From assembly GCA_018350325.1 (NCBI GenBank), contig JAEVLN010000016.1:610193-674192 (forward strand): DNA of 64,000 bases, in the 5' to 3' direction. The position numbers were made by a program, and so were the translations under genes. Origin of the DNA: Globodera rostochiensis (lineage: Eukaryota; Nematoda; Chromadorea; Rhabditida; Heteroderidae). The notes under the pieces are model-generated. The model saw only the letters and a list, made by a program, of their open reading frames with translations, did no database searches and had not been told where the DNA came from. Shown here in pieces: positions 11,961-23,751 of the stretch. Numbering within the stretch: the first letter of the stretch is position 1; each line of letters starts with the position of its first letter.

Positions 11961-13126
11961 TGTTTTTTTGTTTGATAAAATATATTTGTGTGTACTACTT
12001 GAATTTCCAGTAATAGTCGAGTTGGTGTGAATTTAACTTAACCTTTTTTTTGAATTTTCTAAAAAGGAAAATACAAAAAAAAAAGAAGGAATTTTTCAAT
12101 TATGAGAAAAAGGGCTAATTTCCAGGACGTTCTTAGAAAATAATAATGTCTTGAAATAAATGTTCTGGCCCCAATTGTGAGCGTGCAAATTCACCAACGG
12201 GGAAAATAAACAGCAAATAGCTTCCCTAAATTTGGAGCTAAGCGGATTGCAATGCTTTGAGTCAGCAAAATTCCGAGGGAAATTAGGCACGGAATGCGGG
12301 AGGAGAGGAAAAGGAAGCTAACGAAGTATTGCGGGAGAAGTCGTCACATTTCCTTCCGAACAATTTGGGCTCATTAAAACAACCAAAATGAGGACCAATC
12401 GAGAATCTCGTAAAATCTCACGAGATTTTTCGGGATTTTCTTCTTTTTTTGATTGTGAATTTCCAAAAGTGAATTTATTATTCAATATTGCGAATCTTAT
12501 TGTCGGTGCTGGACAGGGAAAAATAAAACAAAGTTCAATCCGGTCCGAAATCCGTATCCGATTTTTTCCCAATTCGATCCGTCAAATTTCGGCAAATCCG
12601 ATTCGAATTGGATAAATGCAAATTCAGCCGAATACCCAAATACTTCGGTTCCAGCCGGGACGAGAAAAAACGGGACCGGGAACACCCATTATCGAAAGAA
12701 AACCACTAGGCCATCGATTTACTTGGGGGGTTCTTGTAAAAAAGATTGACTTTTTGTCAAAAAGAACGCAAGACGCCGCCCTGTCATCGGCAAAAATTTC
12801 GTTTTAAAAAGACGACTAGAGCACATCCTGATGGGAGGGGAAGGGGGGGGTGGGGGCTATAGACCCCGCTTTCCACTAAAAATAAATGAAAAATTTAAAA
12901 GACGACAAAAGTGTCCTTTATGGGGTTTTCGGGTAGGACGACATTCGTTTCCCGCCGATTCGTTCATTTCCTTTACCCTCGATTTATTCGCCCACGTTCG
13001 ATGTGCACGGGCAACTCGATTTCCTACTTATTTTTTCAAATTTATTATTATTACCAACAGTTCGTTTGTTTAAACATTATGTCGCCTGTTTTCATAAATA
13101 ATCGGTTAATGGCATTTCCCTTTGGC
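11961..13126. other. Repeat-derived DNA without a called gene
   Basis: Contains AGATTTTACGAG-type words (12400-12440) similar to the element at 62360-63272, degenerate GATTCGTTCCC words (about 12940-12990), and an A-box-like tRNA fragment near 12700-12716 on the minus strand (GGCCTAGTGGTT). The open frames here look like shadows of these repeats. Confidence 0.4.
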
Positions 13127-15547
13127 TTAGTTTGTCAAACTCTTCCCGCCTCCCCCACAAGGCGGCGCCAACACTTGCTTCTCCCCCTTCCATTCGGGCG
13201 GCATTTTGGCTTCGATTCTCAATGCGTGGATTTTCTCGCGTAATTCGTCCGCTAAGAGTTTGTTCACCATTCGTTGACGCTGAAGAAAGTATAAAACAAA
13301 TAAAAAGATTACAATTAAAGGCCGGTAAAAATTTGTTTTGAAAAAATCTTAGATGTTGAAATCATTGATTTGATGTTGTCTTATGATAATCTGATGTCAT
13401 CATATTCGTGATCAGCGACCTCGATAACCCCCGAGTACTTCTCAGAATTGCTTAAAACCTTCATTAAAAAAAAAAATCGGGACCAATGAAAGACAGACAC
13501 CATTACCACATGGCCTTTCAGTTATTTTGATGTTACTTTAAAGTCGTTTTTCCTTCAAAAATGTCAAACGATTCAAAAACCAATAATTTGCACAAATTTG
13601 ATCAAAAGGACCCCCCCTATGGTTTTTCAAACCAAAAATGCACTACTAAAAAATGACTTTTTCTTTGACCAAATCCACCCCCAAAGATCGACATTTTCCT
13701 TAAAAATTTTTTAGTTGATTTTTTAATGCAATTTTCAAAAACATGTAAAAAATAATACATTTACAATTGTGAGAGCAAAATTAATCAAGATTGACGAATT
13801 TTGAAGGGTTTTACGCATAAAACGACCGGATTTGGTTAGGTTTTCCCAGGGGTCGTATCGAAAATTTTTCAAAATCAGTACATTGGAATCAAAATATCAG
13901 GCACCGACGATAAATTTTTGAATTTTCGACTCAATTTGTTAAGTTAAAATTGGTCCATAAATTTGAATTATCCTGAAAACCAGTACATTTTTAATTTGTC
14001 AGACTCGGCCTCTTAAAATCAGTACATTTCTGATAAATAAGTACAGATACGACCTCTGGTTTAGCTTCTAGTTTTATCTGCGGCGCCCGCCTACGGCACC
14101 GCCAACCCCCCCCCCCCCCTCGCATCCTCAATTTTTTTAGAAAAATCAAAAATTTCGAAACCAAAATAAAAAAGTTGCCTTTTCCGTAATTTTCAAAAAT
14201 TTGAGCCGGTTCACAAACGGATTTAAATGCTTAACTTTGATTTTCTATTGACGAATTCGTAATCAGCGCATCAAATAACATATTTTCAGCCAATTTTTAG
14301 AAAAAATTTTTTTTTTAATGTTGACCAAAAAGGTCCCTCCTATGGTTTTTGGCCAACTTTGACAAGCTGTATCTCGGCTCATAGTTGTTGCCGCAGCCTA
14401 AAAATTATACCATTCGATTTCTCTCGACGAGAGGAATCGAATGATTATAATGTGCAAACACTCAGGTGGTAGTATTCTTGACTTTTACCTTGACATGCCC
14501 TTCCTCGAAAATGTATAAAAAATCTCATATTTTAAGATTTTAGCACCTAAATCCAGACCCTAATAATTGACGTCTTGATTTGCCTGTTGTAATAATGAAA
14601 ATAATCTACCTGAAGTTGAGTTAGCCCATTGAATTTGTCCGAAACAATTTGTACCTAAATTTTTTTTTGTTTTCATATTGAAAAAAATCAGTGGAAAGGT
14701 TACGTAGAATCCAAATCTGACATGCCTAATCAGGGCATTAATACGGGTTTTGCGAGACAACTCAAAATTGGCATCATGCTTCGAAAAAGTTTTACTAAAG
14801 TAACTATGGGGTGGGGGGGGGGACCGACCATTAGCCGAAAATAACGGAGAATTTTTTTTGGAAGTCTTCTAAAAATATGTTATTTGATCCTGATTACGAA
14901 TTTGTCAATAGGAAATAAAAATTGAGAATTTAAAGCAGTTTTTGAACCGCTTTATGAAAAGTAAAGGGTCCCCCTATGGTTTTGCATTTAAAAAGCCTCG
15001 ACCCTCCGCGCGACCTCGATAACCCCCGAGCACCAAGGGCAAAGGGTCCCCCCTATGGTTTTTTTCTTAAAAAACATTTCGGGGGAGAAGGGCCATGATC
15101 CCCTCGACCCCCCCCCCCTGACTACTCTCACTGCATAAAAATCTTTGAAAAAAATATATATATTTTTTTAAACGGGGGTGAGGGGCACCAGCTCTATATT
15201 ACCGAAAATATTTGTTAGAAAATTTGATTTTTTAGAAACTAAGTGATCTTCGCTACGCCTTCTAACTCCAAAACTTTGAACCGATTGACTTCCAAAATTA
15301 AAATTAACCCGAAAATGCTTTTCCGTCCCCTTCGGCACATTGTGCAGTCGACTTTCACATTCGACCTCCAAATGTTCTGGCTAAACTGGAATATTATAGT
15401 AAAAGCACATAATGTAACGGAGGAAACCTTAAAGAAAGCAGCAAGTTTTTGTCTCAACGCAATCGTTACCGGCCCTTCGACAGAAGGAGAATTGGAACTC
15501 ATTAGCATTCGAATTTGGCCGGCAATTATTACGCCAATTTTCAACAT
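13127..15547 (-). CDS. BOLA1: BolA-like protein, BOLA1 type
   Basis: Three exons on the minus strand, 15547-15428, 15380-15267 and 13279-13127, give 127 residues with matching phases. Residues 21-40 (PSVEGPVTIALRQKLAAFFK) align with the start of the BolA fold. Exon 2 carries the BOLA1-like stretch HNVPKGTEKHFRVNFNF. Exon 3 carries the signature RQRMVNKLLADELREKIHAL, matching the RHRLV..LL.EEL.. helix of BolA proteins. BOLA1 partners with monothiol glutaredoxin-5 in mitochondrial iron-sulfur handling (family knowledge). Intron 1 is 47 nt. Intron 2 is about 2.0 kb and consists largely of dispersed repeats, including a fragment of the palindrome at 34.5-35.2 kb. An N-terminal targeting signal is not obvious. 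Recognition is from memory of the family. Confidence 0.85.
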
Positions 15548-15623
15548 TAAAATGATATGAAATAAAAAATATTATTTGAGACAACTGTTGCGATGTCGGT
15601 CCAGGCCCGTACCTAGAAAAAAT

Positions 15624-15853
15624 GGTACTTTCCTGTTATGTGACCACAAGCCAAAATTTTAAAAAATCAACAAAAGGCGCGCAAATCAACAAAGGGCGCG
15701 CAAATTCCACTACTTTGGAGGCATAAATGCAACAATTGCTGAAAAAATCTCATCAAATGGATCAACTCTTCGATGTTTGCAATTGTGAATTTTGCGCGCC
15801 CCTTTGTTGATTTTTTAAAATTTTGGCTTGTGGTCACATAACAGGAAAGTACC
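15624..15853. mobile_element. 230-bp foldback (MITE-like) element
   Basis: Nearly perfect inverted arms of about 58 bp: the left begins GGTACTTTCCTGTTATGTGA, the right ends TCACATAACAGGAAAGTACC. Both arms contain AAAATTTTGGCTTGTGG or its complement and a GCGCGC core. Only about 110 bp separate the arms and there is no coding capacity. Confidence 0.8.
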
Positions 15854-16011
15854 GAAAAAATTCGGGTGGGGGGCAGTTGGGGGAAAAAGTCGATTTTTAG
15901 GGGTTCGAATTCGAACATTTTCAAAAATGCAAAATCTTCCAAAAACAAGTTCAGCCTAAAAATTATTCAAAAAGCATGAATTCGATCGTTAATTGCGTTT
16001 TCGTTGGATCA

Positions 16012-16138
16012 CACCCAACTCGCTACTTTGACCCGACTCGCTACTTTTATCCCAACTCGCACTTTTGTTCCAACTCGCTACTTTTGTCCCAACTCGCTAC
16101 TTTTGTTCCAACTCGCTACTTTTGTCCCAACTCGCCAA
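16012..16138 (+). repeat. 19-bp word array CCAACTCGCTACTTTTGTY
   Basis: About six tandem copies of CCAACTCGCTACTTTTGT(T/C), the first ones degenerate. It is followed by a dispersed repeat (TGCGTTAGGCTTAGAATGGA) also found near 30485 and 43200. An inverted partner array was not found nearby, so this may be a half-element. Confidence 0.7.
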
Positions 16139-16604
16139 AAAATTTTACGGATTCGTGCGTTAGGCTTAGAATGGAGTCGATTGATATATATTTCGTCCGA
16201 TTTTGAGTCTGGACCGTATGATCCATATTTACCCTGGGTTGGGGTCGTTAGACTTAGGCCTAGGCCTAAACTTAAGCTAGCCTAAGCCTAGCTTAGACCA
16301 AGCTAAGCTTAGCCTAAGACGTTGAGGGGATTCGAGACACATTTGGCTGTGGGGGTGGGAATTCGGGCGGGGAGGATTCAGACAGGAAAAGGAAAAAAGC
16401 AAAACAAAAAATGCAAAAATCTAAAATCTATTCGAAATGTAATTTATTTTATAGATCACATTTTGCGTTAAAGACGATTCGTTCCCGGCCGATTCGTTCC
16501 CCACCCCCGATTCGTTCCCCACCCCAGATTCGTTCTCTTTACCCCGGTTCGTTCTTTTTACCCCGGTTCGTTCTCTTTACCCCGGTTCGTTCTCTTTACC
16601 CCGG

Positions 16605-16954
16605 TGTTGTGTCCGGTACACTACACTTGTTTTTAGCCCCGGGTTATAGTCTGGTAACATGGTGAAGAGTTTATTAAATAAAAGCAAAGTAAATTGGTCG
16701 TTTGGGGAATAGTGAGAAGGAGTGGGAAGTGAAAAAGGTGAAGAGATGTTTTTCAGCAAAGCTTAAATAGTGACATTCATTGGGGAGGGGCCGAGCAGAA
16801 GGGCTTTACACAAATTGTTGTTGGGCACTGTTTGGCTGTGCCAGAATGAGGATTGGGATGGGTTGATGGATTTAGGGGATGGGAAAGGAAAGAGTTGTGG
16901 GATAGGAACAGAAGGACCACTGAACACTAAACAGATGGAGTTGCGGATCCAGCA
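16605..16954 (+). mobile_element. Solo LTR, left-arm copy
   Basis: A 350-bp segment starting TGTTGTGTCCGG and ending GGATCCAGCA, i.e. with TG...CA ends, flanked by the 5-bp direct repeat CCCGG (16600-16604 and 16955-16959). It contains AATAAA at about 16676. This is the form of a solo LTR of an LTR retrotransposon. The short open frame inside it (starting MTFIGEGPSRR) is not regarded as a gene. Confidence 0.7.
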
Positions 16955-17603
16955 CCCGGTTCGTTCTCTTTACCCCGGTTCGTTCTCTTTACCCCGGTTC
17001 GTTCTTTTTACCCCGATTCGTTCCCTTTAATAATGGCAAAAAACTTAAAAAATCGTACAATTCTCGTGCGCAGAACGCGAATCCGGGGATTTTTTTGCGT
17101 ATGTCGAAGCCAGGACCTAAAATTCGAACAATTAGTCGAAACAAAAACTTTTTAAATTTTTCAAAAAAAAATTTGTTTTTTTAAGTCGTGACAAGTTTTA
17201 AAATGGATATAAGGACGAACGGAAGAGCAAACAAATATGATTTTGAAGGATTTTGCTACAAAAAATCGATTTTGAAAAAAAAATTTCGAAAAATTTTTTC
17301 GTTTTCTGGTCCAGGGTTCGGAACCGAATCAAAATAGTAACCCTAGGGCCCCAAAAACCCCTGGAAATAACTTTTTAACGACTTAAAAAAAAAATTTTTT
17401 TAGAAATTTTTTTTTGAAAAAAAAGTTTTTTTTTCGATCCTGGGTTCGACATACGCAAAAAAAAAACCCCGGATTCGTGTTCTACGCTAGAGTTTTGTAC
17501 GAATTTTGAGGTTTTTTGTCATTTTTATTAAGGGGAACGAATCGGGGTAAAAAGAACGAACCGGGGTAAAGAGAACGAACCGGGGTAAAGAGAACGAACC
17601 GGG

Positions 17604-17953
17604 TGCTGGATCCGCAACTCCATCTGTTTAGTGTTCAGTGGTCCTTCTGTTCCTATCCCACAACTCTTTCCTTTCCCATCCCCTAAATCCATCAACCCAT
17701 CCCAATCCTCATTCTGGCACTGCCAAACAGTGCCCAACAACAATTTGTGTAAAGCCCTTCTGCTCGGCCCCTCCCCAATGAATGTCACTATTTAAGCTTT
17801 GCTGAAAAACATCTCTTCACCTTTTTCACTTCCCACTCCTTCTCACTATTCCCCAAACGACCAATTTACTTTGCTTTTATTTAATAAACTCTTCACCATG
17901 TTACCAGACTATAACCCGGGGCTAAAAACAAGTGTAGTGTACCGGACACAACA
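17604..17953 (-). mobile_element. Solo LTR, mirrored right-arm copy
   Basis: The same 350-bp LTR in inverse orientation, flanked by CCGGG on both sides, the complement of the duplication in the left arm. Only about one base difference was noticed between the copies (Leu versus Gln in the shared frame), so the two arms have been copied or homogenised after the LTR inserted. Confidence 0.7.
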
Positions 17954-18099
17954 CCGGGGTAAAGAGAACGAACCGGGGTAAAGAGAACGAACCGGGGTAA
18001 AGAGAACGAACCGGGGTAAAGAGAACGAATCGGGGGTGGGGAACGAATCGGGGTGAACGAATCGGCCGGGAACGAATCGTTCTCCGTCCGTATGTATGA

Positions 18100-18620
18100 T
18101 TCGTTATGGACCAAAAACCCCAAAAAGTGCCAAAATATTGTTAAAAAATGGGCTAAAACAAGCCAAATCCAGTCAAATTTTGCGTAAAACCCTTCAAAAT
18201 TCGTCATTTATTAATTTTCCTCTTTTAATTGGAAATATAATATTTTCACATGTTTAGGAACATTTTATAAAAAATAAAAAATTTTAGGGAAATTTCGCTC
18301 TTTGGGGGTGGATTTTTGGTCAAAGAAAAAGTCATTTTTTAGTGGTGCATTTTTGGTTTGAAAAATTTTTTGATTTTTAGGGGCAAATTTTTCGTTTTTA
18401 TTGCATTTTTTAAAGAAATTTTGGGAAAAAGTGCCTGAAATATTGAATTTCTTTCAAGAATTTTCGGAAAAATGCCTAAAAATTGTATTTTTCTCAAGAA
18501 AAATGCCTAAAATATGGATTTATTATGGAAAAATGGCGAACTATGGATTTATTCTCGAAAAAGCCAAAATATGGATTTATATGGACAAAAACTCGCTCTA
18601 ATTCTAAAATTTTTCAAAAT
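18100..18620. repeat. Dispersed AT-rich repeat
   Basis: Contains CAAAAACCCCAAAAAGTGCC, GGTGGATTTTTGGTC and TTAGGGGCAAATTTTTCG. A diverged copy of the whole block occurs at about 28010-28570, with fragments near 26330, 38640, 41940, 51200 and 53110. Confidence 0.6.
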
Positions 18621-19165
18621 GAATGCTTTTCCGGGCTTCTTGCATGATTCCCTATTCGCCAAAAAAACATGTTAAAACATGAAAATCTCGTCTCTAATGA
18701 TGTTTCCAGTAGAGCCCGGTTGGTAATTATTGGACAAATTTTCATTAACAAATTCCTCAAAAAATTTTACCGACAGCGCCTTTTGGACCACTCCAAAAAA
18801 AATTCATGCAGGCATAACTTTGATACTGATCAAAAAAAAAACTGCACTAATTTGTAAGTTGATCAGACACCTCATTCATGGAGACCTAAAACAACCGGAT
18901 CAATTTGTTTTTAATTTTAAAAAAATCGGAGAATGCACATAAATGTCCAATAACAATTAAAGGTAATCACAGAACTGAAAACGGCAACAAAATGGGGAAT
19001 TTACCGAGGAATTGGCAAGAGGCGGGGGGGGGGGGGGGGGGAGTGACTGACTCTGGACTGGTGTGGCTGTACTCCCGCATAGGGCCATGTGCCTGTATAA
19101 GGCCATGTGCCTGTTTGGGTTGGGTTGGGTGTTCGCTTTCCTATCGCTCTACTGTAAAAATGTGG

Positions 19166-21168
19166 TCACTCGGCCGTCGTGTCGCCACCTTTGCCCCTGC
19201 CTGTTTCGGCATTCCTTCTCTCAATTACTGTCGCCATTTGCTGACTTTTCTTCTTTCCTGTTGCCTCCAACCCGCTGAGTTTTGTCCGCAAAATGCTGAA
19301 TTGTCATAAATATGTAGACGATTTAAGATCGATAAGTAAAGTCTTCGCCTACTGATTTATGGATGAGCGTGAAGGGGCGTTGTCCCGACGGCAAAGTCCG
19401 TCCCGGATTAGCTGCTCTCGCATTTCCGACTGTCGCATAATGCCCAACCTCATCCGGTAGTCCCTAATGGCCGTAACCAGCGGCGACTCTTGACGACCCT
19501 CCTTGGCATCCTTTGGACGAACAGAACCGGTCGCGCGGAATCTGTGTTGTGTAGGATTCATCTCCGAACGCATCCGATTCACTCCCTACTAACCGCTGGA
19601 GAATCTTGGAGACACAACTGTGTGTGACACACAAATATCTGCCAGAAACGCGAAATAGCATTAATGTGCCATCTATGGCCTATTTACTTGGAAATGTCAC
19701 AAATCTTCCAACCCTCCTGAAACAGCTGCACTATCTTTTGTCGCTCCGCCATCGACAGTGGAAGTCCCGGAGAGTAAGTGCGGCCAAGTTGGTTGGTGCC
19801 TGGTATTCATGCCAACAATTTGTATAGGTACTTATATTTCTTTCACCTGAACTCCTGTTTCCGGGCGAGTTCGGCGCCATCATCGCTGCGTCTGCTGGGC
19901 CCATTTTATTCAAGGAGTCCGATTTGATTCCGCTTATTTCGGTTAGGACCATTCTGTTGCAACACTCGGAGTTTCCAAAGCATTGAATTTCAAGTGGAGG
20001 CGCGGGTCCCTGGAGACAATGTTGCTGGAGGGGCGAACCCTCGAGAGAAGAGTCTTGAGAAGAGCCGGAGGGACTCTGACCGGCTGAAGACAACAGATGT
20101 GGCATCTGATCTTCCTATAAAAAGCCTTCTGATGAAACTTTCAAGTTGACCACCGGGACCTTAGTGAGGGTTGAAAAAGAAGGCGGCATCATCATCTGAG
20201 GGGTCATTAGAAAGGAGCTGTTGTTGCCAGTCACTGAGATCATTGGAGGAAAGGCTGTTGATCCGCTCAGGTCGCTTGACGCATTTTCGATTTGAAACAC
20301 GGACGTCCCGCTGAAGTCGGCGCCGACAAATTCACGCTTCACATTGCCCAACGGGGTCAGAAACATTGTGGACGGAGTTTGGGAGGATGAATAGACGGAG
20401 GAGTAGTGGGAGGAGAAGGGCCTTTTACTTCTGAGCTCGCCCTAAGAGTGAAACGAATTTGGAGGAGTTTCCCACCCACCACCCTTCAGGGGGGGGGGGT
20501 CGCATCAGTCGGTTGGGGGAGGGGGGGGGGGGGGGGTGATTATTTTATGATGTGACAGATTGGCTTGTCCATCTTTCTCGCCAAAATCTTGCCTATTCAA
20601 TTTTCACCAACGCTGATTTTATCATTGTACTCCGTCATTCCAAACTTCTGCAGTTTCTTCGCATAAAAATTGGTTTTTTTGCACATTTTACTACACCCAA
20701 AGGAGGCCTCCTAATTAATGGTTTTCCTTCCTCGGCTCCCACTCTTACGATGGCCAGAAATGACGAAAAAAAAACAAGAGAATGAAGGCGAGTAATCCAA
20801 TTAGGAATGGAGATGGATGAAGGAAGTGAACTGATCGAAGACGTGACGGGAATAACCGGGTTGTTGTAAGATTTATCTCTCAAGTTTGGAGAGACCTCAC
20901 CTTTAGCCACGCATAAAAGTCCCTTTCCAAACTCTCGGGAGTGGAAATGTCGATCAGAGGGGGCGTCTGGTGCTGATGAGAGGATGCGAGATTGGGTCTA
21001 AAGGACGAGATCGGGACAGGGCTGGACGACTCTTCGGGTTCGCACTTGATCAGCCGATTGAGAGTCGACCTAGAGACGGATGAAGAACGCTTATGCTGAC
21101 GACGAGAATGGGAAGGACTGGCCAGGGGTGACAGCATGGAAGGATGATGTCGAAGAAGGCCGGGAAGC
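19166..21168 (-). CDS. Paired-domain (PAX-type) transcription factor without homeodomain
   Basis: Exons (minus): 21168-20901, 20441-20139, 20114-19847, 19799-19688, 19638-19594, 19541-19353, 19295-19166; all phases agree. With the ATG at 21137 the protein is about 427 residues; an upstream 5' exon remains possible because the first exon opens mid-codon after an acceptor. Residues ~1-269 are Ser/Pro-rich. The paired domain covers ~270-390: GTNQLGRTYSPGLPLSMAER, then WKICDISKYLCVTHSCVSKI, then GSVRPKDAKEGRQESP and SSINHILRTKL, the canonical end of a paired domain. A 37-residue tail follows with no homeodomain, as in the nematode npax-type genes. It should bind DNA in the nucleus. The second intron (20138-20115) is only 24 nt. 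Recognition is from the paired-domain pattern, not a search. Confidence 0.85.
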
Positions 21169-22156
21169 CTGAAAGGATGGGAAACGATCAATCGAGCAAA
21201 AGCATACCGGGGAATTGTCTAAAAGCTCAGCAGTTATCCGGTATTTGGTAGGAAATCGCATTCCCCCCCCCCCCCCCCCCCTCCCTCCCCCGAGGGGAAG
21301 GTGTACACATCGCAACAGGATCGGACGGGGAGAGGCCGAGCAAAATTAATTTGTCTGCCGCTCTCTCTGCCGCCTCCCCCCCATAATAATATCATCTATA
21401 AATCTCTGCCCGTTCATTTCTTTCTATTTAGCCTACGGAGAAGGGGGAGAGGGCAAAACGACACAAAATAGGCCCACGACAACGGATAGCTTCAGGGCAG
21501 AGACCGGTTTGTACGAATGGTTATGCCGCCATCGCCCGCTGGATGGGTCAGAGCGTTGCTGGAGGGTCGGAACAGTAATAAATTAATTGGGAGATCCCTA
21601 AAAATCCATGTAAATTGTGAATTTGTTGGAATATTAGCGTTCGGCCAATAAATTAAAGAAGGAACTCAAAAAAGGAGCATTTAAAAAAATGCGTAACCCT
21701 TTTTTTGATGTTGACAATTGTGGAAACTGATCGGTTTGGATTGTGCCGAGTGTCAGTCAGCCTATGCTTAGTTCTGACCGTCTTCAGATCGTCGTCGGGA
21801 GGGTATGAATGAGTGTCCACCCAAATTGCGCAATGTTTGTATTCCAAATGTGGGGCGGACGCATCCAAAAATAGCAAAAGAAGAATAAGCTAAGAAGAGG
21901 ATGGCGAACAATTGGGGGGGGGGGGGGGGGTACTCGGCAGCCGAAGGGGGAAGGATTCATCACACGCAGAGGGAGAGACCCCACTCCCAAATCTGCCCGT
22001 TAGCGCATGCCCCCCCCCCATGAAGCTTGCCTGATCAAATTGGGGGGGGGGGGGGGAGGGGGATGGGTGATTGAAGCTGAGCGAGCTGCTGGTGGTTGAG
22101 GGACAGAGAGGGAGGGATTGGCGTCGCATTGTCTCCAAATTGCGTTATTCTCTTTT
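21169..22156. other. Intergenic / upstream region of the PAX gene
   Basis: Mixed DNA with C runs (21264-21282), G runs (21915-21930, 22041-22054) and AT-rich stretches. Frames on the minus strand (2.1-2.2 kb region) are Pro/Ser-rich shadows. A further 5' exon of the PAX gene may lie here but could not be fixed. Confidence 0.4.
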
Positions 22157-22722
22157 GAGGGGGGTGGGGGAAGGTGAGGGGTGGGGGAAAGTGAGGGGGG
22201 GGGAGGTGGGGGAAGGTGAGGGGGAGGTGAGGGGGGGGGGAGGGGGAAGGTAAGGGGGGGGAAGTGAGGGGGGATGGTTGGGGGGGGGTGAGGGAGGGAA
22301 GGTGAGGGGGGGGGGAGGGGGAAGGAAAGGGGGTGGGGGAAGGTGAGGGGTGGGGGAAAGTGAGGGGGGGAGAGGTGGGGGGGTGAGGGAGAGAAGGTGA
22401 GGGGGGGGGAGGTGGGGGGGGGAAAGTGAGGGGGGGGAGGTGGGGGGGGGGGGTGAGGGAGAGAAGGTGAGGGGGGGGGAGAGGTGGGGGGGGTGAGGGG
22501 GGGGTGAGGGAGGGAAGGTGAGGGGTGGGGGAAAGTGAGGGGGGGAGAGGTGGGGGGGTGAGGGAGAGAAGGTGAGGGGGGGGGGAGGTGGGGGGGGGGG
22601 GGGAAAGTGAGGGGGGGGGAGGTGGGGGGGGGGGTGAGGGAGAGAAGGTGAGGGGGGGGGGGGGAGAGGTGGGGGGGGGGGGTGAGGGGGGGGGGTGAGG
22701 GAGGGAAGGTGAGGGGGGGGGG
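22157..22722 (+). repeat. G-rich minisatellite GGTGAGGGGG
   Basis: Irregular repeats of GGTGAGGGGG, GGGGAGGTGGGGG, GGGGGAAAGTGAGG and GTGAGGGAGAGAAGGTGAGG. It is the complement in composition and module to the C-rich array at 1533-2835. Confidence 0.9.
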
Positions 22723-22907
22723 ATTTTACGGAATTTTAGATATCAAAATATAATTAAGGGGTTAACTCGCGCAATTCAAATAGACAAGGTTTTCCACCTT
22801 CTCACCTCGATTTTAGTTTTTTTAAATTTTCATTCTGTGTCGGATTGTCCACTGTTCAATTGTCCAGACCCCCACTTTAATATTTATACTTATATTCTTT
22901 CCTCTTT

Positions 22908-23122
22908 TTCGAAATAGGACAATTCAGAAGCAAATCGCTAATCGGTCCATTCACGACAAAGCCCCGACAGACAATTAGTAAATATACATCTGAACCGGTT
23001 ATTAAACAGGTTCAAATTTGCAAAATGTCAAATTATTCAGTTTTAACAATAAATGCGCTACAAACTTTTAAGCCAGAGCCCTTCGAACCCCAACCCTGGC
23101 CGGCAAAATTTGTAAAAATCTA
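22908..23122 (+). CDS. Possible isolated exon, unassigned
   Basis: An acceptor-like TTTTTCGAAATAG is followed by an open frame beginning GQFRSKSLIGPFTTKPRQ and ending PQPWPAKFVKI before TAA. It is short, has no clear partner exon, and the product is unknown. Confidence 0.15.
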
Positions 23123-23394
23123 AGGAATTTGACTGATTTATCTTCCGATCAAAAGGAAATGGCAATGAAACAAAGAATTTGCGGCAAATATTAAAAACAA
23201 TGAAAGCCTCGACACTTGAGGGGAGGGGCTTGGCTTGAGATTGGACGCCTTGGAAAGTCGGGCGGTGATAACGAGAAAAGGCAAATGGATTTAACGGACA
23301 GTCTCTCTCATTTAGCCGTTAAAAGCCATGGAAAGAGACCACAGGATTAACACAACAAATTTTAAAAAAACAATTAAGTCATTCATTGTTGGGG

Positions 23395-23706
23395 CTATTT
23401 GACACAAAATTGCCGCGATGTCAGTGGTTTTAGCTGAAGGAGGGTCAAAGCAAAACAAGTTTGAGGAGCATTGTGCGGAATCGGAGGGTGGGGGGGGGAG
23501 GTGGTTGGGACGGCAATAAAGTGATCGGGGCGACTTGGGAAAATGGGGCGGGGAGGGCATAAAACAATAAACGAGCGGGTGGAGAAGAGTTTGAGGGACG
23601 TAAACAGAGTTTGTACGGGCTGTGATGTCTGTAGCACATAAACCCGCCCTCGCCCGGTTGGTGGATCGAACTCCACGACGACCTGTTTGTTGTTGTTCCA
23701 AGCCAT
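23395..23706 (-). CDS. Possible small gene or first exon, unassigned
   Basis: The frame starts MAWNNNKQVVVEFDPPTGRG, continues YVLQTSQPVQTLFTSLKLFS and then becomes Pro/Ser-rich. The first ~45 residues look protein-like, the rest less so, so a donor may lie inside. No family recognised. Confidence 0.25.
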   Translation of the reverse strand: MAWNNNKQVVVEFDPPTGRGRVYVLQTSQPVQTLFTSLKLFSTRSFIVLCPPRPIFPSRPDHFIAVPTTSPPHPPIPHNAPQTCFALTLLQLKPLTSRQFCVK

Positions 23707-23751
23707 GGGAGGGCAGGGGCACCACCCACCACCTCTCTACCTAAACCCACA

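Larger units (their letters stand above)
16474..18080. mobile_element. 1.6-kb palindromic foldback element with GATTCGTTCYC words
   Basis: The left end is ACGATTCGTTCCCGGCC; the right end is its complement GGCCGGGAACGAATCGT. Each arm carries several 19-bp words TTCGTTCTCTTTACCCCGG, then an inserted 350-bp solo LTR, then more words. The central about 500 bp is more diverged but still roughly symmetrical, with the dyad near 17277. No transposase is encoded. Confidence 0.85.

Noticed and set aside
16770..17788. Two matching 86-codon frames starting MTFIGEGPSRR
   Set aside because: They are the two mirrored copies of a solo LTR running into word arrays; no gene structure.
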